The notes under the pieces were generated by a model, which saw only the letters and a program-made list of their open reading frames with translations, did no database searches and had not been told where the DNA came from. Position numbers and translations under genes: made by a program. Source: an uncultured Pseudomonadota bacterium (GTDB lineage: Bacteria; Pseudomonadota; Alphaproteobacteria; RF32; CAG-239). Taken from it: 8,287 nt of DNA. The stretch spans positions 1 through 8,287 of the forward strand of contig CABUWG010000065.1 in the NCBI GenBank assembly GCA_902495305.1, read 5' to 3'. Shown here in pieces: positions 1 to 5,354 of this stretch. Within the stretch, counting starts at the first letter, position 1. Each line of letters opens with the position of its first letter.

Positions 1-1161
1 TCCACTTTTGCAGGTGTGTGTTTTCTGCCAGATTGTGCTGAAAGCGGCGTTTTAGACGGTACGCCCGAAATAGACATCAACTCGGATTCCAAATTTTGTG
101 AAGAAAGCGGATTTACCTACTATGCTTCCGCTAAATGTCCGCAGTATCAGGCTGTGACTGCTATATGTGACAGAGATGAGCACTATCTCAAATGTGATGC
201 CAAAACATGGTGTCAGAAAAACGGATATAACACAACAACTTGCTCCATTCCGCAATATGTTAACGAGGTTTGTCCGAGTTATGGTTCTTTGTACAAAGGT
301 TGTAAAACCGACAACGCCAAAGCCTGTAAAGAACTCGGTTATACCAACTCTTGTCCGTCAGGCCAGAAGCTCAAAAAAGATTCCGGACGTTGTTCTTATG
401 ATTCTTCTTACGGAACTTGCTGTACCCCGTCAGGCTGCCCAAGCTATACTTCTCTGACCTCTTCGTCCTACGGCACAAACGGCACAGACGGATGTGAGTA
501 TACCTGTTATTATACCTGTAATCCAAACTGCCCGTCAACACACCCGTACTCTTCTGACCCGACAGGGTGTTCTTATCGCACAACAAACGGATGCGGTAAC
601 AAATCCTGCTATCAGTATAAAGCATGTTGCACGCCAACTTGCATCAATGAAACGGGATATTGTCCTAAAGGGAATTATCAAATATCGGATGGATGTGGAA
701 GCACTTGTGTAAAATGTAACATTTACAGTATCGGAGACCTTTATTACACTGACGGCAGCACATCAGATGTAACCACACCAAATAACAACAAAAACATATC
801 AGGGATAATTTTTGATACTGACGGACATTCCTACGCCTATGTTATTGAACTCGACAGCAAATGGGGCAACGGTATGAACGGTTATTACAGTTATGGTAAC
901 GGATGGTCACTTCCCAGCCGTACAGTTATGACAAACATTAAAAAGAATATTTCCACCATAAACAAATCTCTTAAAATCATCGGAAAACCTGACATTATTA
1001 ACTATAATCATTGGACTTCTGATTGGACAAACGGAGTACTGCCGTATGGAGATAATTCAGGAAGAAGCCAGCTCTACTTTTCTAATCCATACACAGGCAT
1101 TTCAAATGCCAAGGGTAGTTATGAGTGCTATTATCGCCGCATAAAAAAAGTAACGCCTTAA
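1..1161 (+). CDS. Cysteine-rich repeat protein with C-terminal DUF1566-like module (5' partial)
   Basis: The reading frame is open from base 1, so the N-terminus and any signal peptide lie outside the window. A GTG at 16 is probably an internal valine; residue numbers here count from it. About 30 cysteines fall in residues 2-234 and only one after that. Three modules start at C28, C66 and C104, exactly 38 residues apart, each beginning C-x3-G-[FY] (CEESGF, CQKNGY, CKELGY). A CCTP motif recurs at residues 135 and 204. From about 236 the composition changes: GDLYYTDGS, then GWSLPSR and a WTSDW near the end resemble DUF1566/Lcl_C-type modules of secreted or surface proteins. Such cysteine density suggests an exported, disulfide-bonded protein; this is inference. 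The exact function is unknown. The gene ends at TAA 1159-1161 and converges on tolB. Confidence 0.75.
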   Translation, partial: STFAGVCFLPDCAESGVLDGTPEIDINSDSKFCEESGFTYYASAKCPQYQAVTAICDRDEHYLKCDAKTWCQKNGYNTTTCSIPQYVNEVCPSYGSLYKGCKTDNAKACKELGYTNSCPSGQKLKKDSGRCSYDSSYGTCCTPSGCPSYTSLTSSSYGTNGTDGCEYTCYYTCNPNCPSTHPYSSDPTGCSYRTTNGCGNKSCYQYKACCTPTCINETGYCPKGNYQISDGCGSTCVKCNIYSIGDLYYTDGSTSDVTTPNNNKNISGIIFDTDGHSYAYVIELDSKWGNGMNGYYSYGNGWSLPSRTVMTNIKKNISTINKSLKIIGKPDIINYNHWTSDWTNGVLPYGDNSGRSQLYFSNPYTGISNAKGSYECYYRRIKKVTP

Positions 1162-1170
1162 ATGACGATT

Positions 1171-1399
1171 ATGAGCATTTCTTCAATCCGTTAAATCTGT
1201 ATCAACGCCCTCAGGCCACTGTAAAAACTGCGATATAAGCGCTAAGCAAAAACAACCGTTACTCCGGTTGTTTTTGTCTGCAAGCTCTTTGTAACATCTT
1301 GACAAACAAGGGAAGCGTCAGCAACCTTAGCAAGCCTAGATGCCTAAGGAAAATAATAAGAAAAAATATTTAAGGCGACAGGAGTGTACATAGAAGTAC
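1171..1399. repeat. Tandem repeat unit, copy 1 (229 bp)
   Basis: The unit begins ATGAGCATTTCT and runs to the next occurrence of the same start. Over 1211-1366 it matches 1434-1589 at 148 of 156 positions with no gaps. Near its start it has 6 bases that copy 2 lacks. Inside are a 12-bp stem (1247-1258 with 1265-1276), a CCTTAG/CTAAGG inverted repeat (1325-1330 with 1344-1349), and a TGTAC/GTACA hairpin (1385-1389 with 1396-1400). The element family is not recognised. A REP- or RPE-like intergenic palindromic repeat, or a small non-coding RNA, are both possible. Confidence 0.85.
1247..1276. terminator. Bidirectional intrinsic terminator-like hairpin (repeat copy 1)
   Basis: CAAAAACAACCG (1247-1258) pairs perfectly with CGGTTGTTTTTG (1265-1276) around the 6-nt loop TTACTC. 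The GC-rich top of the stem and the five T's on the 3' side, which are five A's when read on the other strand, fit a two-way intrinsic terminator. It lies 86 nt past the stop of the cysteine-rich gene. Confidence 0.6.
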
Positions 1400-1626
1400 A
1401 TGAGCATTTCTCCATCCCGCTAAATATGTCCTTTCAGGCCGCTGTAAAAACTGCGATATAAGCGCTAAGCAAAAACAACCGTTGCTCCGGTTGTTTTTGT
1501 CTGCAAGCTCTTTGGAACATCTTGGCAAGCAAGGGAAGCGTCAGCAACCTTAGCGAGCCTAGATGCCTAAGGAGGATAATAAGAAAAAAGAATTTTAGCC
1601 ACAGGAGTGTACATAGAAGTACATGA
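1400..1626. repeat. Tandem repeat unit, copy 2
   Basis: This is the second copy, offset by 223 bp from copy 1 over the conserved core. The 26-bp block at 1601-1626 is identical to 1378-1403. Between core and block the two copies diverge (1590-1600 against 1367-1377), exactly where a stem arm lies. The hairpins are kept: the 12-bp stem at 1470-1481/1488-1499 and the CCTTAG/CTAAGG pair at 1548-1553/1567-1572. After 1626 the sequence no longer follows the start of a further unit. Confidence 0.85.
1470..1499. terminator. Bidirectional intrinsic terminator-like hairpin (repeat copy 2)
   Basis: This is the same 12-bp stem as in copy 1 (1470-1481 with 1488-1499), with loop TTGCTC. The only change is A to G in the loop, so the stem itself is fully conserved between copies. 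It would serve transcripts arriving from either of the convergent genes. Confidence 0.6.
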
Positions 1627-1648
1627 CTTAGCTAAAATTCTTTTTTCT
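1582..1648. terminator. 18-bp perfect stem-loop downstream of tolB, probable terminator
   Basis: AGAAAAAAGAATTTTAGC (1582-1599) is perfectly complementary to 1631-1648, with a 31-nt loop between. The loop contains a smaller TGTAC/GTACA hairpin (1608-1612 with 1619-1623). Read leftward, the stem starts 27 nt past the tolB stop and its 3' arm ends in a run of six T's, then TATTAT. The stem is AT-rich, so its strength as a terminator is uncertain. The 5' arm and loop belong to repeat copy 2. Confidence 0.55.
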
Positions 1649-1675
1649 GTATTAGGTGACCACAGAGCGCAGTTT

Positions 1676-2980
1676 TTACGGGAGAAGGGGAGACCAAGCC
1701 GGATCAGAGGCATCACTCGGCGTAATAATCTGACGCTTGTTGTAGCCCGTTAAATCAATTGAATAAAGTCTGACATGATCCGAACCTTTCTCCTGACGGA
1801 AATACATCAGAACACGACCGTTCGGAGACCATGCCGGCGCCTCAACCAGATAACCGCTGTCAAGCATTCTCTCACCCGTACCGTCCGGATACATCACGCC
1901 GATATAAAACTGCCCGCCCAAAATTTTGGTAAAGGCAATATAATCTCCGCGCGGCGACCACACCGGCGTTGCATAACTGCCCAATCCGCGGCTGATACGC
2001 TTTACGTCAGAACCATCGGCATTCATGACATAAAGCTGCTGATTGCCGGCGCGATCGGAACTAAAAACAATTTGCGCACCATCCGGCGAATAACTCGGAG
2101 AAGTATCAATGGCGGAACTATTGGTCAGCTTTTTGCTGGTCCTGCGCTCCAAATCCATTTCATAAATATTGGTTCTGCCACTGTTGGCATAACTGAGCAG
2201 CAGCTTTTTGCTGTCCGGAGAAAAACGCGGCGCAAAAGTCATGCCCGGAAAATGCCCGACCAATTCCTGCTTTCCGGTCTCCAAATCCAAAATATAAACT
2301 TTGGGAGCGGAAGAAGAAAACGAAATATAAGCAACTTTTTGCAAATTCGGCGAAAAGCGCGGCGTCAACGCCATTGACGAACCGGAAGTCAGAAACTTGT
2401 GATTCTCACCGTCCTGATCCATAATCGCCAAACGCTTGATTCTTCTGGTCACCGGCCCGCTTTCCGATACATAAACGACACGAGTGTCAAAATACCCCTT
2501 ATCACCGGTCAGACGCTCGTAAATTGCATCGGCAATCACATGCGCCACTCTGCGCCAGTTGTCTTTGGTTGTGGTAAAAGACTGCCCCTTAAGCTGATTC
2601 TCTGCCGGCACATCCCACAAACGGAACTCGACCCGCAGCTTGTTGCCGGGAATTTCCGCCACGGAACTCTGAACCAGCGCATGCGCATTAATCGCCGTCC
2701 AGTCCACAAACTTCGGCTCCTGATCCATAGAAGAAAATTCCTGAATATAACTGTTGTCGTTAATAATGCGGAACAAACCGGAACTTTCCAAATCTGCTAT
2801 AACGACATCACGGATTCGGCTTGCATACTGCCCCACAAAAAAACCGTCATGAATCATCTCGGGAAAAGCAACCGGCATCGGATCGCGCTGCGCACCTGCC
2901 ACCTCAATCTCCAGCTCGGCTTTTGCATTACCGGCGGCAAACAGACACAAAACCATAACCAGAACATATTTTAACTTCAT
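1676..2980 (-). CDS. tolB: Tol-Pal system periplasmic protein TolB
   Basis: TolB is the periplasmic beta-propeller of the Tol-Pal complex, which links inner membrane TolQRA to outer membrane Pal and supports outer-membrane constriction and integrity. I chose ATG at 2980 (434 residues) because it follows GATGAGGG with a 7-nt gap and opens a clean signal peptide (MKLKYVLVMVLCLFAAGNAKA, likely cut after AKA at 21). An ATG at 3022 would put 14 unrelated residues ahead of it. Residues 22 to about 155 are the N-terminal alpha/beta domain. After that come six [FYW]SP motifs at about 209, 253, 297, 341, 384 and 429, spaced 43-45 residues apart, as expected for the six blades of PD40 repeats. The C-terminal SDPAWSPLL is typical. 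pal does not follow it here; the 3' side holds repeats and a convergent gene. Confidence 0.96.
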   Translation of the reverse strand: MKLKYVLVMVLCLFAAGNAKAELEIEVAGAQRDPMPVAFPEMIHDGFFVGQYASRIRDVVIADLESSGLFRIINDNSYIQEFSSMDQEPKFVDWTAINAHALVQSSVAEIPGNKLRVEFRLWDVPAENQLKGQSFTTTKDNWRRVAHVIADAIYERLTGDKGYFDTRVVYVSESGPVTRRIKRLAIMDQDGENHKFLTSGSSMALTPRFSPNLQKVAYISFSSSAPKVYILDLETGKQELVGHFPGMTFAPRFSPDSKKLLLSYANSGRTNIYEMDLERRTSKKLTNSSAIDTSPSYSPDGAQIVFSSDRAGNQQLYVMNADGSDVKRISRGLGSYATPVWSPRGDYIAFTKILGGQFYIGVMYPDGTGERMLDSGYLVEAPAWSPNGRVLMYFRQEKGSDHVRLYSIDLTGYNKRQIITPSDASDPAWSPLLP

Positions 2981-3070
2981 TCTTTTACCCTCATCACAAA
3001 AAAAGCTTTTATTTGCGCACATCTTATATTAATATCGTTAAAAATCAATTAGCAAAAAGAATAATTAAAC
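2981..3070. promoter_or_regulatory. Divergent tolB / ruvX promoter region
   Basis: This 90-bp AT-rich spacer separates two divergent starts, so it should carry both promoters. On the minus strand TTGCTA, an 18-nt gap and TAATAT form a weak -35/-10 candidate for tolB. I see no strong consensus for ruvX. Individual boxes are not certain. Confidence 0.4.
2988..2992 (-). promoter_or_regulatory. Ribosome binding site of tolB (fixes the start)
   Basis: GAGGG reads on the minus strand 7 nt ahead of the ATG at 2980. It lies inside the longer reading frame that begins at 3022, which argues for the downstream start and for the signal peptide that follows it. Confidence 0.75.
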
Positions 3071-3529
3071 ATGGAAATCAAAGAATTCAAACAAGCCCTT
3101 CCGCCTTATAAATCCGTCATCGGATTTGACTTCGGAACCAAGCGCCTCGGCGTTGCGGTCAGCGACCTGCTTTTAATGGTCGCCACCTCGTATAAAATCA
3201 TCCACCGGACAGAAAACGCAAAAGACATTGCCGAGATTATCAAAATCATTAAAGAAAAAGAAGCCGGCGGGCTGGTTTTCGGTCTGCCGCTGCAAATGGA
3301 CGGCACGGAAGGCGAAACGGCGGAACAGGTACGCAAATTTGCGGCCGAAGTCAGAAAACAAACCGGCCTTCCCGTAGCCTTTTGGGACGAGCGCCTGTCC
3401 TCCCGCGCCATGGAAAATTTTTTGATAAAAGAAGTTGATATGTCACGCAAGCGCCGCAAAGAAATTCTTGACAGCTCCGCAGCCTCATACATATTACAAG
3501 GCTTTCTGGACGCTCTCCGGCATATCTGA
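3071..3529 (+). CDS. ruvX: RuvX/YqgF-family putative pre-16S rRNA nuclease / Holliday junction resolvase-like protein
   Basis: This is a small RNase H-fold protein (152 residues, a normal family length). Homologues (YqgF) act in maturing the 5' end of 16S rRNA, and the family was first proposed to be a Holliday junction resolvase. The N-terminal GFDFGTKRLGVAVSD holds the first acidic residue (D20). GLVFGLPLQMDG (residues 67-78), WDERLSS (105-111) and LDSSAASYILQ (133-143, D134) give the other conserved blocks, so the catalytic acidic residues appear intact. The ATG at 3071 gives the short lead-in QALPPYK seen before the GxDxGTK motif in alphaproteobacterial members. Upstream there is only a weak AAAGA, not a clear Shine-Dalgarno. 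The gene diverges from tolB, and its last 36 bp overlap the convergent gene at 3494-4453. Confidence 0.93.
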   Translation: MEIKEFKQALPPYKSVIGFDFGTKRLGVAVSDLLLMVATSYKIIHRTENAKDIAEIIKIIKEKEAGGLVFGLPLQMDGTEGETAEQVRKFAAEVRKQTGLPVAFWDERLSSRAMENFLIKEVDMSRKRRKEILDSSAASYILQGFLDALRHI

Positions 3530-4453
3530 TTCTTCGACCCTGACAAATTCTGACTGATATGCATCCAAAGAACTGATGCCTGTTGACTCCTGCTGCCGCC
3601 AAAATCGCGTGCACTTCCACTTGTCCGCTTTGTCAGAAGCCAAACCGCGAATAGAAATCTCGGCATTTTTATAAACAAAAAAGCCGCCCATTGTATCAAA
3701 TTCGTTAACCAGAATCTTATCGCCGGCCAGATAAAGGTTGGAACCGCCAAAAATGTTGACCGTACTGTCGGAATTAAATATCCCGCCGTTTCCGGCAATG
3801 TTTCCGTCGGCATAATCCGCCCTGAGGCTGGAATGTGAAAACAAATTAACCGTCGCGCTGTTATACAGCCACAAAACATAATTCTCCCGCCCGCCGGAAA
3901 CAAACGCCACATTGCCGCGAAAATTGAGCCTGCTGTTGTTTGCCGCCTCAAAACCCTTCAGCTTGTTTCCGAAAACGTCAATCAGAATATCACCCTCACA
4001 ATCCAGCAAAGCATCATTGTCCAGATAAACAATACTCACATCTTCCAAAACGCGGCCGGAATAATTAATCAGCGCGACGGACAAATTCCGAAACTTGACT
4101 TCTTGACTGTCTTTCAGCTCAAACAAAGCCTCTTGCGGTTTATAATCCTCAAACTCAACCGTGATTTTTAACTCGGATATCTGACTGTCATCAGCCATTT
4201 TCAAAATATTAAAGCTTTTGTGATGATGAAAAACGAGTTCGGACGCACCGCTCCGGCCAACCCGTCCGTTACCGGCCAGACACTGCCCCTCAAACAATAC
4301 CAGCGGCTCTCCGGAAGACAGCTCCACCCTGCCGTCAATCACAATCAGCCCGTCAGCCTCGCTGGCCACAACATCCCGCAGTTCCTCCTCCGTTTTGACA
4401 AATGCAACAATAGATTCCTGCGTCAGTTCCGTATCGACCAAAATTTTCTCCAC
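3494..4453 (-). CDS. Predicted right-handed beta-helix protein, function unknown
   Basis: I do not recognise a named family. The 319 residues are full of short alternating strands and polar or asparagine turns, as in parallel beta-helix proteins. A clear internal repeat is LYNSATVNLFSHSSLRAD (196-213) against IFNSDSTVNIFGGSNLYLAG (225-244), spaced about 29 residues. The N-terminal part (about 1-60: TEEELRDVVA, GLIVIDGRVEL, PLVLFEGQCLAG) looks like the capping region of pectate-lyase-like folds. There is no signal peptide, membrane segment or catalytic motif that I can name, so it may be cytoplasmic or a scaffold. The start is GTG at 4453, with a GAGAG-rich stretch just upstream; the first internal ATG is 85 codons further in. 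It lies 117 nt after the amidase gene, probably as the last gene of that operon. Confidence 0.75.
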   Translation of the reverse strand: MEKILVDTELTQESIVAFVKTEEELRDVVASEADGLIVIDGRVELSSGEPLVLFEGQCLAGNGRVGRSGASELVFHHHKSFNILKMADDSQISELKITVEFEDYKPQEALFELKDSQEVKFRNLSVALINYSGRVLEDVSIVYLDNDALLDCEGDILIDVFGNKLKGFEAANNSRLNFRGNVAFVSGGRENYVLWLYNSATVNLFSHSSLRADYADGNIAGNGGIFNSDSTVNIFGGSNLYLAGDKILVNEFDTMGGFFVYKNAEISIRGLASDKADKWKCTRFWRQQESTGISSLDAYQSEFVRVEESDMPESVQKAL

Positions 4454-4571
4454 TTTGACTCTCTCTTATCAAAAGTTAAGTTTGCACATCCAAACACAAG
4501 CCCAAACCTGTTCCGGCTCAGTGCTTTGCGATTGCTGCTACACAATTTTAGTCGCTACACATACTTAGAAA
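4454..4571. other. Spacer between the amidase and beta-helix genes
   Basis: This 118-bp gap contains no gene and no convincing terminator. GCTACACA occurs twice in direct orientation (4537-4544 and 4554-4561), 17 bp apart. The leader of the downstream gene on the minus strand reads TTAACTTTTGATAAG followed by a purine-rich GAGAGAG, which is its probable ribosome binding site. A separate promoter here is possible but not shown. Confidence 0.5.
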
Positions 4572-5354
4572 TTATCTTGATAAACGGTTTTGCCGTTCGT
4601 TGATTAATGTATAACCTTTTGAACTATTTTCAAGCGTTTCATACCGATAAGCCACAGCTTTTAAACAATTAATAAATTTTTCACCCGATAACAAAGACTT
4701 ATCACCAACCGGATAAACATTGTCGACCAAATGCATGACGTCATTGTCAAGACAAACTTCTTCCGGCAAAAAGCGGCGGCGAAAAGCGTAAGCCGACGCA
4801 ATGGCCGTTTCTTCATCCGACGTATTATACCCGACTTTCGCCAACAAGGCACAAACCCGGCTTTCCTTTGTCTTTTCGGCATCAGCGGGATCATACCACA
4901 GGCCGATTCCTTCTTCTGCCAAACGCCGCCACGGAAAACAAACCCCCGGATCAGCTTTGCCCAAAGGCTTAATGTCCGAATGCCCGACCACGTTTTCCGC
5001 CACAATCTGATACTTTTGCATCAGTTCTTTGCATAACGGAACCAAGGCCGCAATCTGCGCCTCGCTGTACGGCGTCTGCCCGAGCGACATATTCACCAGC
5101 TCAATGCCAATGGAACGCATATTGCAACTGTCGGAACGCCCGCGCCAAAAACCAACACCGGCATGATACGCTGCTTTTGCCTCGTCAACCAGCCGGATAA
5201 TCTCGCCGTTTTCTTCAATAATATAATGGGCGCTGACCTTGTATTCTTTGAAAACATCAATCAATTTGTCAGCGGGATAAGCGCTGCAATGCAATACCAG
5301 CATATCAATCTTGGCATTGCGTTCGCAACAATCCGGCAGCAGGCATTCCTTCAT
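4572..5354 (-). CDS. N-acetylmuramoyl-L-alanine amidase, AmpD/AmiD type (Amidase_2)
   Basis: This is a zinc amidase that cleaves the bond between N-acetylmuramic acid and the L-alanine of the stem peptide, in peptidoglycan turnover or recycling. The expected residues are present: H22 (VLHCSA), H125 (VGHSDIKP) and D135 (KADPG) as zinc ligands, with E85 (IGIELVN) and K133 matching the catalytic pair of AmpD. YHAGVGFWRG (63-72) is the usual substrate-side loop. Residues about 165-240 (LLAKVGYNT, AFRRRFLPEE) look like the degenerate peptidoglycan-binding domain common at the C-terminus of alphaproteobacterial members. No signal peptide is visible, so a cytoplasmic, AmpD-like recycling role is more likely than a periplasmic one. 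The ATG overlaps the upstream TGA (ATGA), and GAGG lies 7 nt ahead, which supports this start and translational coupling. Confidence 0.92.
   Translation of the reverse strand: MKECLLPDCCERNAKIDMLVLHCSAYPADKLIDVFKEYKVSAHYIIEENGEIIRLVDEAKAAYHAGVGFWRGRSDSCNMRSIGIELVNMSLGQTPYSEAQIAALVPLCKELMQKYQIVAENVVGHSDIKPLGKADPGVCFPWRRLAEEGIGLWYDPADAEKTKESRVCALLAKVGYNTSDEETAIASAYAFRRRFLPEEVCLDNDVMHLVDNVYPVGDKSLLSGEKFINCLKAVAYRYETLENSSKGYTLINERQNRLSR

Larger units (their letters stand above)
1162..1675. other. Convergent intergenic region with hairpin repeats, no gene
   Basis: This 514-bp spacer lies between the stops of the cysteine-rich gene (+) and tolB (-). I see no convincing open reading frame in it. 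Nearly all of it is made of two tandem copies of a ~225-bp unit, followed by an 18-bp perfect stem-loop next to tolB. Each unit carries several inverted repeats, at least one of which looks like a bidirectional intrinsic terminator. Confidence 0.85.

Noticed and set aside
1171..1626. CRISPR array
   Set aside because: There are only two units of about 225 bp with no short constant repeats separating variable spacers, and no cas genes in the window.
1775..2974. Two long plus-strand frames (200 and 191 codons) antisense to tolB
   Set aside because: tolB is unmistakable on the minus strand. The antisense products show no signal peptide, domain or ribosome binding site.
3038..3052. CtrA-like box TTAA-N7-TTAG in the tolB/ruvX spacer
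   Set aside because: It matches 7 of 8 positions of TTAA-N7-TTAA, but in a very AT-rich 90-bp spacer this is likely by chance and no second site supports it.
3106..3951. 281-codon minus-strand open frame across ruvX and the beta-helix gene
   Set aside because: It is antisense to the well-supported ruvX and out of frame with the beta-helix gene. Its translation is rich in R, S and C with no family features.
4537..4561. GCTACACA direct repeat as an operator or attachment site
   Set aside because: Two 8-bp copies 17 bp apart, with no known regulator or integrase context, are too little to call.
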